DNA of 64,000 bases, from assembly GCA_018780805.1 (NCBI GenBank), contig JADMJD010000006.1:1-64000 (forward strand), read 5' to 3'. How positions within the stretch are numbered: the first letter of the stretch is position 1; each line of letters starts with the position of its first letter. Below are positions 28,396-36,359 of the stretch, piece by piece. Below the pieces are notes generated by a model, which was not told where the DNA came from, searched no databases, and saw nothing but the letters and a program-made list of their open reading frames with translations. Made by a program: the position numbers and the translations under genes. The stretch is from Rubrivivax sp. (GTDB taxonomy: Bacteria; Pseudomonadota; Gammaproteobacteria; Burkholderiales; Burkholderiaceae_C).

Positions 28396-29690
28396 GCACA
28401 CCGGTCCCTTCCCCCCGGTGGCGGCTGGCTTTTGTCTCCACGATCTTCTTGTTTCCCACGGATGCCGGCGGGAAGATCAGGACGTGCAATGTGCTGCGCG
28501 GGATGCTGGGGCGCCAGTTTGAGATCACCTTGCTGATGCCCGCGACGCCTGAGCAGAAAACGCTCTGGCGTGAGCAGATTCAGGGGGTTTGTGATGTCTT
28601 GGTCAGTTGGGAGCCTCCCGCAGCCAAACCACGCGTCTCGAGAGTCCTGGATCTGCTGGACGACCTGCCGGCCAACGTCGTGGCCGACCGGCAACCTGCC
28701 GCCATGCTGGCCATTGAGCGCCAATTGACGACCGAGCACTACGACGTTGTGGTGTTCGACTTCGTGCATGCCAGCGTGTTGCGGCCGTCTGCCCGGGCTG
28801 CGCGTCAGGCCGGCGCCACGGTGTGCTTCACGCACAATGTTGAAACCGAGATCTTTCGTCGCCACGCTGAAACGGCTCGCCAGTGGTGGGCGCGTCTTGT
28901 TTGGCGGTCTCAGGCCCAAAAGATGGCGCGATTCGAAGCGACATCGTTGCAGTCCTATGACGCTGTAGTCGCTGTCTCCGAACGGGACCGAGACGCCTTC
29001 AGGCAGGGGTTTGGCGTCCGAAACGCCCACGCCATCCCGACCGGTGTCGACCTGGACTTCTTTTCGTTCGAGCCCGGTCCGGAGGTGTCCGCCGACGCCC
29101 CGCCTGTGGTGGTGTTCACCGGGTCCATGGATTGGGACGCCAACATCGACGGGGTGCGCTTCTTCATCCGCGAGGTGTGGCCCCAGGTGCTGGAGCGGTG
29201 TCCAGAGGCGCGTTTTGACGTGGTTGGTCGGCATCCGCCACCGGCGTTGGTGCGTGAGGCTCAAGACAGCAGGGGCGTACGTTTCACCGGCTTTGTGGAC
29301 GACGTGCGGACCTATGTGCGCCAGGCCTGCGCCTTCGTGATCCCGTTGCGCGTGGGTGGGGGAACGCGAATCAAGGCCTTTGAAGCCATGGCCATGGGTT
29401 GCCCGGTCGTGTCCACCTCGATCGGCATTGAGGGTCTGGGCGTCAGTCCGAACGTCGACTATCTCGAGGCTGACGATGCCGCTGCCATGGCGCAGGCGAT
29501 TCTTGGGTTGGTTGCCGACAAGAAGCTGCGCGATCACTTGGCGGGTGCGGCACGCAGGCTCGTGGAGGATCGCTACGGACACCAGGTTGCGGCGATCGCA
29601 TTCGAGGCGATCTGCATGACAGCGGCCAGCAAGCGAAGTGAGGCCGAGTCCACTTCAGTGCCTGCACGCCCGACGTTGGCAGCGCATTGA
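28392..29690 (+). CDS. Glycosyltransferase family 4, TIGR03087-like
   Basis: A GT-B fold glycosyltransferase of 432 aa, similar in plan to the one at 22198. The N-terminal RWRLAFVSTIFLFPTDAGGKIRTCNVLRGMLGRQFEITLL marks the same wider family. The nucleotide-sugar domain has VVFTGSMDWDANIDGVRFFIREVWPQVL, RGVRFTGFVDDVRTYVRQACAFVIPLRVGGGTRIKAFEAMAMGCPVVSTSIGIEGL. The track start is TTG at 28386, but GTG at 28392 overlaps the preceding TGA by 4 nt and is preferred. It probably adds one sugar, perhaps the uronic acid supplied by the gene before it. Confidence 0.9.
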   Translation: MSTPVPSPRWRLAFVSTIFLFPTDAGGKIRTCNVLRGMLGRQFEITLLMPATPEQKTLWREQIQGVCDVLVSWEPPAAKPRVSRVLDLLDDLPANVVADRQPAAMLAIERQLTTEHYDVVVFDFVHASVLRPSARAARQAGATVCFTHNVETEIFRRHAETARQWWARLVWRSQAQKMARFEATSLQSYDAVVAVSERDRDAFRQGFGVRNAHAIPTGVDLDFFSFEPGPEVSADAPPVVVFTGSMDWDANIDGVRFFIREVWPQVLERCPEARFDVVGRHPPPALVREAQDSRGVRFTGFVDDVRTYVRQACAFVIPLRVGGGTRIKAFEAMAMGCPVVSTSIGIEGLGVSPNVDYLEADDAAAMAQAILGLVADKKLRDHLAGAARRLVEDRYGHQVAAIAFEAICMTAASKRSEAESTSVPARPTLAAH

Positions 29691-29706
29691 TCGGAAGTCG
29701 TGGCCG

Positions 29707-30906
29707 ATGGTGATCCGAACGCTGCTCTTCAGCTCGCTGTATCCCAGCGCCGTTCGGCCGTCGCACGGCATCTTCGTCGAGACCCGGTTGCGCGAGTTGC
29801 TGAAGACCGGTGCGGTGGAGACCCGGGTCATCGCCCCGGTGCCATGGTTTCCGTTGGCAGGCGAGCGCTTCGGGGAATACGGCCAGTTTGCCGCCACGCC
29901 GCGTGAAGACACCCGCCACGGCATCGCCGTGCAGTACCCGCGCTATCTGCTGCTGCCCAAGGTGGGCATGAACATGGCGCCGGCCAGCATCGCCCGCGCC
30001 GCGTGGCCGGCTGTGCAGCGATTGCTGGCGCAGGGCTTTGATTTTGACCTGATCGACGCCCACTACTACTACCCCGACGCCGTGGCTGCGGCGATCATTG
30101 CTCGCCGTCTGGGTAAACCATTCGTGGTGACCGCACGGGGGACCGATCTGAACCTGATCCCGGACTACCCAAAGGCGCGCCGCCGCATCCTGGAGACAGC
30201 AGACCAGGCCGCGGCGTCGATTGGCGTGTGCAAGGCGCTGATGGACAAGCTCGCGCAACTGGGCGCCGATCCGGCCAAGCTGCACGTCCTGCGCAACGGC
30301 GTCGACCTCCAGCGCTTCCGCTCTGAGCCCATGGCCGACGCGCGCACCCGGCTGGGCTTGCCTGCCGGCGGCACCATGCTGCTGGCCGTGGGCCACCTGA
30401 TCGAGCGCAAGGGCCAGCGCATCGCGATCGAGGCCTTGCCGCAGCTGCCGCAGGCGCTGCTGTGCCTGGTGGGCCGCGGCCCGGACGAAGCGGCTCTGAA
30501 GGCGCTGGCCAAGCGCCTGGGCGTCCACGACCGCGTGCGTCTTGTCGGCGCCGTGGACAACGCGGAACTCCGCTGGTGGTACAGCGCCGCCGATGCCTCG
30601 CTGTTGTGCAGCAGCCGTGAAGGCTGGGCCAACGTGCTGCTCGAGTCGATGGCCTGCGGAACGCCCGTGCTGGCCACCGACATTTGGGGCACGCCCGAGG
30701 TGGTGGCGGCGCCCGAGGCGGGGGTGTTGATGGAGGAGCGGACGGCAGTGGCGTTGGTGTCTGCCTGGCATCGGCTCTGTTCCAATGGAATCCGGCGGGT
30801 GGAGACACGCCGCTATGCCGAGCAGTATTCCTGGGGTTCGACGTCCCACGGGCAGCTGGCCTTGTTCCGGCAGCTGAAGGGTCCGTCAGAGAGGGCGGTT
30901 CAATGA
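29707..30906 (+). CDS. Glycosyltransferase family 4, TuaC-like
   Basis: A 399-aa GT-B enzyme that would extend the repeat unit. The start is the ATG at 29707 (MVIRTLLFSSLYPSAVRPSHGIFVETRLRELL), 16 nt after the preceding stop; the track start at 29638 is inside the neighbour. The acceptor-side domain includes FDLIDAHYYYPDAVAAAIIARRLGKPFVVTARGTDLNLI, and the donor domain has MLLAVGHLIERKGQRIAIEALPQL, VGRGPDEAALKALAKRLGVHDRVRLVGAVDNAELRWWYSAADASLLCSSREGWANVLLESMACGTPVLATD, with the E-x7-E motif. TuaC-like proteins act in uronic-acid-containing polymers, in keeping with the upstream dehydrogenase. The small membrane-protein gene overlaps its stop (ATGA). Confidence 0.9.
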   Translation: MVIRTLLFSSLYPSAVRPSHGIFVETRLRELLKTGAVETRVIAPVPWFPLAGERFGEYGQFAATPREDTRHGIAVQYPRYLLLPKVGMNMAPASIARAAWPAVQRLLAQGFDFDLIDAHYYYPDAVAAAIIARRLGKPFVVTARGTDLNLIPDYPKARRRILETADQAAASIGVCKALMDKLAQLGADPAKLHVLRNGVDLQRFRSEPMADARTRLGLPAGGTMLLAVGHLIERKGQRIAIEALPQLPQALLCLVGRGPDEAALKALAKRLGVHDRVRLVGAVDNAELRWWYSAADASLLCSSREGWANVLLESMACGTPVLATDIWGTPEVVAAPEAGVLMEERTAVALVSAWHRLCSNGIRRVETRRYAEQYSWGSTSHGQLALFRQLKGPSERAVQ

Positions 30907-31082
30907 TTGGCGCACTTCTGCTGTTGATCGAGCTGTTGGTGATGGCGTGGTTGATATGGTGCCTTGTACGCAATCCTGTTAACGGCAAGCCCCGTGACTT
31001 GGACCTGATGCAGTATTCGGAGGAGCGCTACGTCAAGCCAGTGAAGGTGGCCGGCACTTCCAAATCCGGCAAGGCGCCCTGA
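30903..31082 (+). CDS. Small membrane protein coupled to the O-glycosylation ligase gene
   Basis: A 59-aa protein: MIGALLLLIELLVMAWLIWCLVRNP is one membrane helix, followed by a hydrophilic tail (GKPRDLDLMQYSEERYVKPVKVAG). The ATG at 30903 overlaps the upstream TGA by 4 nt, and the ligase gene begins 3 nt after its stop, so its translation is coupled on both sides. The track ORF at 30684-31082 is an extension that runs into the upstream gene. I do not recognise a family; its position suggests a partner of the next protein. Confidence 0.7.
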   Translation: MIGALLLLIELLVMAWLIWCLVRNPVNGKPRDLDLMQYSEERYVKPVKVAGTSKSGKAP

Positions 31083-31085
31083 GCC

Positions 31086-32414
31086 ATGCGTGACCTCATG
31101 ATCATGATGATGATGATCATCATCATCCCAATGTGCGTCAGGAACGCCTTCGCGGCCTACCTTTTGTGGGGCTGGTCGGGGTTGATTGCCGTCCACACGT
31201 TTGCCTACAGCTACATGATGACGTTCCCTTTCGTGGTGACGTTTGCCGTGATCTCGCTGGTCCTGATCCTGCTGCGGCGGGACCCCGACATCCAGCCCAA
31301 CGAATTTGGGGCAGTCAACCTCACCTTGATCTGGTTCGGATTGCACGCCGTTCTGTGCGCGACGATGGCCTACCCAGACCTTCCCAGGAACTGGGAGATC
31401 ACTCTCGATCTGCAGAAGACATTGCTGTATGCGCTGCTGATGCCGATGCTCGTGACCAGCCGGCTTCGCATCCATGCGATGGTCCTGATGCTGGCTCTCT
31501 CCGCTGGCTACCACGGGGTGCTCGAGGGACTCAAGTTCATCGCGTCGGGTGGTGGTCACATTTCTCAGGGCAACACCAAACTCGGCGACCGCAACCATTT
31601 CGCGGTGTTGGTCACGATGTGCCTGCCGTTCATGCTGTACTTGTTGTGGTACTCACGCTCAAGGTTGGTGCAGTTGGTTGCGGTAGCCGGCTTGCTCATC
31701 AACACCTTGGCCACCATTGCCACCCACTCACGTGGTGGGCTGCTCAGCCTGATCACGGTGGCGGCCTATTTTGTCCTCGTCAGCAAGCGCAAGCTCCTGG
31801 GCCTGGCCACCATGGTTGTGGTCGGCGCGATCGGCATCGTGATGGCCCCGGAGAGTTGGACAAATCGAATGGAGTCGATCCAGACGGCCAATACCGATGA
31901 CTCTTTCATGGGCCGGGTCATTGCCTGGAAGCGTGCCAGCGCCATCGCACTTGAGCACCCCATCGTCGGTGGAGGCATCCGCTCGGTGCAAAGCGGCGCG
32001 CTACTCGAGAAGTACCGGTTCGAGCAAGGATTGCTGGGTTGGGTCGAAACGCCGCCCGCTACGCGGGCGCTCGCGGCCCACAGCATCTACTTCGAGGTCA
32101 TGAGCGACATGGGATTCCTCGGGCTCTTCATCTTCCTCGTCCTGATGGCAAGCCCCTTTGTGATGGCACGGCGTGTCAAGAAGATCTGCGATCAGATCGG
32201 GCCCAGTGCTGCTTGGTCCAAAGATTTGGCCTATTGCATCTGCGCGGGCATGTTGGGCTTTCTGAGCGGTGGCGCCTCGATCAGTGCGGCCTACTTCGAG
32301 TTCACCTACATCCTCATTGCGCTCGCGGCTGTCAATCTGCGCGTCATCAGTCAGGCCCAAGCGACGGCGCAGAAGCCAGTTGCCGTTGCGAACAACACGG
32401 CGGTGGCGGCATGA
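31086..32414 (+). CDS. Putative O-glycosylation ligase, exosortase A system-associated (Wzy/WaaL type)
   Basis: Multi-pass inner-membrane protein of 442 aa with about ten hydrophobic helices. The Wzy_C/O-antigen ligase signature is the loop LINTLATIATHSRGGLLSLITVAAYFVLVSKRK (HSRGG motif, about residues 206-225), followed by SWTNRMESIQTANTDDSFMGRVIAWKRASAIALEHPIVGGGIRS. These match the family named 'putative O-glycosylation ligase, exosortase A system-associated'. It either polymerises repeat units or transfers the glycan to protein; no other Wzy-like gene is seen in the window, so it may be the polymerase. It opens with a Met-rich run (MRDLMIMMMMIIIIPM). Confidence 0.88.
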   Translation: MRDLMIMMMMIIIIPMCVRNAFAAYLLWGWSGLIAVHTFAYSYMMTFPFVVTFAVISLVLILLRRDPDIQPNEFGAVNLTLIWFGLHAVLCATMAYPDLPRNWEITLDLQKTLLYALLMPMLVTSRLRIHAMVLMLALSAGYHGVLEGLKFIASGGGHISQGNTKLGDRNHFAVLVTMCLPFMLYLLWYSRSRLVQLVAVAGLLINTLATIATHSRGGLLSLITVAAYFVLVSKRKLLGLATMVVVGAIGIVMAPESWTNRMESIQTANTDDSFMGRVIAWKRASAIALEHPIVGGGIRSVQSGALLEKYRFEQGLLGWVETPPATRALAAHSIYFEVMSDMGFLGLFIFLVLMASPFVMARRVKKICDQIGPSAAWSKDLAYCICAGMLGFLSGGASISAAYFEFTYILIALAAVNLRVISQAQATAQKPVAVANNTAVAA

Positions 32415-33532
32415 GGCCTGCTGCATCGGCGACGAACAGTCGCGTGCTGTTGCATGCGTTTTCCAGCTTCACGCTGGGCGGTGCGCAGGCCAGGTTCCTG
32501 CAACTGGTTAATGCCTTTGGGCCTCGGTATCGACACCTGATTGTGGCGATGGATGATCAATGGGAGGCGGCCGAGCGCTTGAGTGCTGCGGTCCATTGGG
32601 ATCAACTCCGGGTGCCTGTGGTGCGCGGCGGCGGTCTGGACAATCGGTCTGCCTTCAGGCGTGTCCTCGCGGACGCCCGGCCCGATCTGGTCATCTCCTA
32701 CAACTGGGGCGCTGTCGAGTGGGCAGCCGCCAACTGCCCGTCCATTTCGCCGCACGTCCACGTGGAAGACGGCTTTGGCCCCGCCGAGACCCAATCGGAA
32801 CTGCCGCGTCGCGTCTGGGCCCGGCGCGTGTTGCTCAATGCGGCACGCGCCCAGGTGGTGGTGCCGTCGCGCCGGCTGCGGCAACACGCCAGGGGGTGGT
32901 GGATTCCGCCATCCAGGCTGCGGTACATCCCCAACGGGGTGCCGCGCGCCGAGCGGCTAGCAGCGGATCCGCGACGCGGTACAAGCGCTGCCATCACTGT
33001 CGGCACGGTGGCCGGGTTACGGCCCGAAAAAAACGTCGGCCGCCTGCTCAAGGCCGTCGCGGCAGTGAACCGCCAGCATGACATTCGCCTGCTCATCGTC
33101 GGCGACGGCCCGCAGCGCCCGGAACTCGAAGCGTTGACGGCGCAGCTCGGTCTGTCTGATCGTGTCACGTTTGTGGGCTACGTGACCAATCCCGCCGAAT
33201 ACTTGGCCCGGATGGACGTCTTCGCCTTGTCTTCGGACACCGAACAACAGCCCATCTCCATGCTCGAGGCCATGGCACTTGGGATTCCGGTTGTGGCCAC
33301 TGCCGTGGGCGATGTCCAGAACATGCTGCCTGCGGGCGCCGGGGTCTTGTCGCGGCCAGACGATCAGGCCTTTGCCCTGGCATTGGCAGACATGCTGGCC
33401 AAGCGTGACGAATGGCCTGCGTGGGGTCAGCGCCTTGCACTTAAAGTCGCTCAAGAGTTTTCATTCGACCGCATGCTCCAAAACTGGGGCTTGGTTTTCG
33501 ACGGTCGCCTGCGCGACGTTCCCGCACTCTGA
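32411..33532 (+). CDS. Glycosyltransferase family 4
   Basis: A 373-aa GT-B enzyme. The ATG at 32411 overlaps the ligase stop by 4 nt (ATGA), so the track start at 32039 is rejected. The opening VLLHAFSSFTLGGAQARFLQLVNAFGPRYRHLIVAMD is the usual GT4 acceptor-domain start, with the GGAQ glycine loop. The donor domain has VGTVAGLRPEKNVGRLLKAVAAV, LLIVGDGPQRPELEALTAQLGLSDRVTFVGYVTNPAEYLARMDVFALSSDTEQQPISMLEAMALGIPVVATAVGDV, including the E-x7-E-like EQQPISMLE. Sugar specificity cannot be read from the sequence. A 21-nt gap separates it from the fusion gene that follows. Confidence 0.92.
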   Translation: MRPAASATNSRVLLHAFSSFTLGGAQARFLQLVNAFGPRYRHLIVAMDDQWEAAERLSAAVHWDQLRVPVVRGGGLDNRSAFRRVLADARPDLVISYNWGAVEWAAANCPSISPHVHVEDGFGPAETQSELPRRVWARRVLLNAARAQVVVPSRRLRQHARGWWIPPSRLRYIPNGVPRAERLAADPRRGTSAAITVGTVAGLRPEKNVGRLLKAVAAVNRQHDIRLLIVGDGPQRPELEALTAQLGLSDRVTFVGYVTNPAEYLARMDVFALSSDTEQQPISMLEAMALGIPVVATAVGDVQNMLPAGAGVLSRPDDQAFALALADMLAKRDEWPAWGQRLALKVAQEFSFDRMLQNWGLVFDGRLRDVPAL

Positions 33533-33553
33533 GGCGACGGCTCTTCTCTGTTC

Positions 33554-35305
33554 ATGGTTTCCACGCCACGCCCACCCCGAACTGCACTTGTGCTGGGCAG
33601 TGACACCCGCTCATTCCTGGCCGTGGTGCGTTCACTGGGTCGCCAGGGGGTGCAGGTCCACGTGGCGCCCTATGACTTCTCGTCGGCGGCGCTCAGCTCG
33701 CGGTACATCCGCGGTGTGCACCGCCTGCCGCCGCTCCAGGCCGATCCAGAGGAATGGATCGTGGCGCTGCTGGCGCTGTGTGAGCGCATTGCGCCGGACG
33801 TTGTCTTTCCTTGTGATGACCGCGGCATCATTCCCCTGCACCACTTCCGGCAACGGCTCGGGGCGTTGCGTGTGGCGCTGCCAGGGCCAGAGGCGTTGGC
33901 CGCGTTCTTCGACAAGCACCAGACACGACAATTGGCGGCGCAGTGTGGTGTGCCCACGGCGCCCGGCCGCCTGCTGGACCCGGACGACACGGCCGACACG
34001 CTGGCCAGTGAATTCGGTTTCCCGCTGTACCTCAAGCCCTGCAGCTCCTACGAGTTGAGCTCGATCGAGAGCAGGCAGAACGTCATCGCCTGCAAGAGCT
34101 CTCGCCAGCTGCGGCAGGCTTTGAGCACCATCGGTCGTCACCAGCGCTTTCTGGTTGAAGCCCACAGTGCCGGTACCGGGGTCGGGCTGTCGGTGCTCTG
34201 CCATGACGGCGAGGTCAGCCATGCGTTCCAGCACCGCCGAGTCCGTGAACCGGTGGGTGGTGGGGGCAGCAGCTATCGCCGCAGCGAGGCCGTGTCCGCC
34301 GACCTGGAACAGATGACACGCGCACTCTGCCGTGCCGCCAAGCTGGAAGGTGTGGCCATGTTCGAGTACCGGGTGGACGACGCCACGGGGCGCAAGATTC
34401 TCTTGGAGGTCAACGCGCGTTTTTGGGGTTCGTTGCCATTGGCGGTGGCCGCGGGTGTGGACTTCCCGGCGCTGTGGTTCCAGCAGCTCACCAGCAGCGC
34501 CCCGCTGCCACGGCAGGCGGCCTACCGCGTGCCATTCCATGCACGCAACCTGCTGGCGGACTTGTACTCCACGGCCGGGCACGCCAGTTCAGCGCACCCA
34601 GGCAGCAGGTTCCGCCAGTTGCTGCACATGGTGGTCTGGGCCGGGTCGCTTTGGCGGCTGCCGCTGGGCCGTGAATCCTTGGACACCCTGGCCTTTGACG
34701 ACCCACAGCCCGCAGGGCGGGAGTTTGCGCAGATCATGCGCAAGCTGGCGGGCCGAATTCGCCATGTCGTCCCCGCGCTCGATGCACGCCACCGCCACCG
34801 GTTGCGGCTGCAGGTGCGTGAGGCCTGCTTGTCGGCGCGGCGCGAGCAGCGGCCGCTTCGTTTGCTGGTCGCCTGTTTCGGCAACATCTGCCGCAGCCCG
34901 TTCGCGCATCGCCTGCTCGAGCAGCGGTTCAAGGATTCGAAGCAGTCCGTGCAGATCATGGGTGCGGCGCTGGCCTGCAGGCCGGGGCGCCCGTCGCCGG
35001 CGCGGGCCATCGCCGTCGCTTCGGAATGGCAGGTGGACTTGAGTGAACACCGGTCTGTCTATGCGACGGAGGAGATGCTCGCGGCTGCCGACCTGGTGTT
35101 GGTCTTTGACGGGGCCAACCTCGAACTGCTGGCCTCACGTGGTGCCCCGTTGCGGCACGGTGTGTGGCGACTGGGGGAACTGACAATGTCGGGCGCCGTG
35201 GACATCGTGGATCCGGTCGACGGTGATGAGGCGTTCTTCCGCCGCGTCTACGGTGCCATCGCCGGGGCCGTGGATGAGCTGCAGGCCGTGGTGGAGGCGC
35301 CATGA
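33554..35305 (+). CDS. ATP-grasp domain fused to a low-molecular-weight protein tyrosine phosphatase
   Basis: A 583-aa two-domain protein. Residues 1-310 are a carbamoyl-phosphate-synthase-like ATP-grasp enzyme: PDVVFPCDDRGIIPLHHFRQ, KHQTRQLAAQCGVPTAPGRLLD, FPLYLKPCSSYELSSIES and the metal-binding KILLEVNARFWGSLPLA (about 281-297). Residues about 435-575 are an LMW-PTP: LLVACFGNICRSPFAHRLLEQRF carries the P-loop C(X)5RS with Cys441, and DIVDPVDGD (about 550-558) supplies the acid Asp553-Pro. The phosphatase could reverse the BY-kinase encoded at 16600, and the ATP-grasp half could ligate an amino acid or similar group. The deacetylase that follows overlaps its stop by 4 nt. Confidence 0.88.
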   Translation: MVSTPRPPRTALVLGSDTRSFLAVVRSLGRQGVQVHVAPYDFSSAALSSRYIRGVHRLPPLQADPEEWIVALLALCERIAPDVVFPCDDRGIIPLHHFRQRLGALRVALPGPEALAAFFDKHQTRQLAAQCGVPTAPGRLLDPDDTADTLASEFGFPLYLKPCSSYELSSIESRQNVIACKSSRQLRQALSTIGRHQRFLVEAHSAGTGVGLSVLCHDGEVSHAFQHRRVREPVGGGGSSYRRSEAVSADLEQMTRALCRAAKLEGVAMFEYRVDDATGRKILLEVNARFWGSLPLAVAAGVDFPALWFQQLTSSAPLPRQAAYRVPFHARNLLADLYSTAGHASSAHPGSRFRQLLHMVVWAGSLWRLPLGRESLDTLAFDDPQPAGREFAQIMRKLAGRIRHVVPALDARHRHRLRLQVREACLSARREQRPLRLLVACFGNICRSPFAHRLLEQRFKDSKQSVQIMGAALACRPGRPSPARAIAVASEWQVDLSEHRSVYATEEMLAAADLVLVFDGANLELLASRGAPLRHGVWRLGELTMSGAVDIVDPVDGDEAFFRRVYGAIAGAVDELQAVVEAP

Positions 35306-36351
35306 AGCATGCGGGATTGCCAGCCACCGACCCGCAGCCCATCAACCTGCGCCTCGAGCGCCCCGTTTTGGCGGTGGTGGTGGACACCGAGGAGGAGTTC
35401 GACTGGGCCCGGCCCTTCGACAGGCAGGCCACTGGAACCCACAGCATCCCCGCTCAGGACGCGGCACATGGGGTCTATGACGAATTCGGCGTTGTGCCGA
35501 CGTATGTGATGGACTACCCCGTGGCGACGTGCGCTCGCGCCATCTCGTATTTTCGTCGGCTGCTCGACAGCGCACGGGCCGAGGTCGGCACCCATTGCCA
35601 CCCCTGGGTGACACCACCCCATGCGGAGGCGGTGAATGCATTCAATTCGTTCCATGGCAATTTGCCGGCGGACTTGGAGCGAGAGAAGATCCTGCGTTCC
35701 ACAGAGGCCGTCGCGCAGGCCTTTGGAGAACAGCCGAAAGTCTTCAAGGCCGGCCGCTACGGCCTGGGGCCTAACACCTTTGAGACCCTCCAGGCGCTGG
35801 GCTACGAGATCGATTGCAGCTACGTGCCACACACCAGTTTTGCAGAGGGCAGCGGCCCCAACTTCATGGGCTGCCCGGACCAGCCGTTTTACACCGATGC
35901 CTCCGGGGCCTTGCTGGAGGTGCCGTTGACGATGGGCTTCTCCGGCCTCTTGGGCCGCCATGGTCCTGTGTTGTCACCCGCCGCGCAGGGCCGCTGGGGC
36001 AAGCAGCTGAGACTGCCCGGGTTGTTGAGCAAGGCGCGTCTCCTGGAGTTGGCGCGTTTGAGCCCCGAGGGCTTTGACATGGCCACACAGTGCCGGCTGT
36101 TGACGGCCATGGTGGCCCAGGGCCGCCGCGTGTTCACGATGACCTACCACTCGCCCAGTCTGCAGCCGGGCTGCACCCCGTACGTGCGCAATGAGCAAGA
36201 CCTGGCCGAGTTCCTGAGCCGGATCCGAGGCGTGTTGAAGCACTTCTCGACGGTGCTGCAAGGGCAGTTTGTCAGCATGTCCCAGCTGAAGCAGATGGGA
36301 GACCGGGCGCGTGATCAGCGCGCGAATGAAGGCGTCTTGACCGGAACCTGA
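35302..36351 (+). CDS. Polysaccharide deacetylase, WalW-like
   Basis: A 349-aa NodB-fold protein, different from the deacetylase at 20265. It has the acidic motif VLAVVVDTEEEFDWARPF near residue 22, AEVGTHCHPWVTPPHAEAVN (His/His motif 2), FKAGRYGLGPNTFETLQALGYEIDCSYVP and TMTYHSPSLQPGCTPYVRNEQDLAEFLSRI, whose late His fits the catalytic base. It is co-translated with the fusion protein (ATGA overlap), so the two may act on one intermediate. There is no signal peptide. Whether it hydrolyses N-acetyl groups of a nucleotide-linked or lipid-linked sugar is not known. Confidence 0.9.
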   Translation: MKHAGLPATDPQPINLRLERPVLAVVVDTEEEFDWARPFDRQATGTHSIPAQDAAHGVYDEFGVVPTYVMDYPVATCARAISYFRRLLDSARAEVGTHCHPWVTPPHAEAVNAFNSFHGNLPADLEREKILRSTEAVAQAFGEQPKVFKAGRYGLGPNTFETLQALGYEIDCSYVPHTSFAEGSGPNFMGCPDQPFYTDASGALLEVPLTMGFSGLLGRHGPVLSPAAQGRWGKQLRLPGLLSKARLLELARLSPEGFDMATQCRLLTAMVAQGRRVFTMTYHSPSLQPGCTPYVRNEQDLAEFLSRIRGVLKHFSTVLQGQFVSMSQLKQMGDRARDQRANEGVLTGT

Positions 36352-36359
36352 GCAAAACG

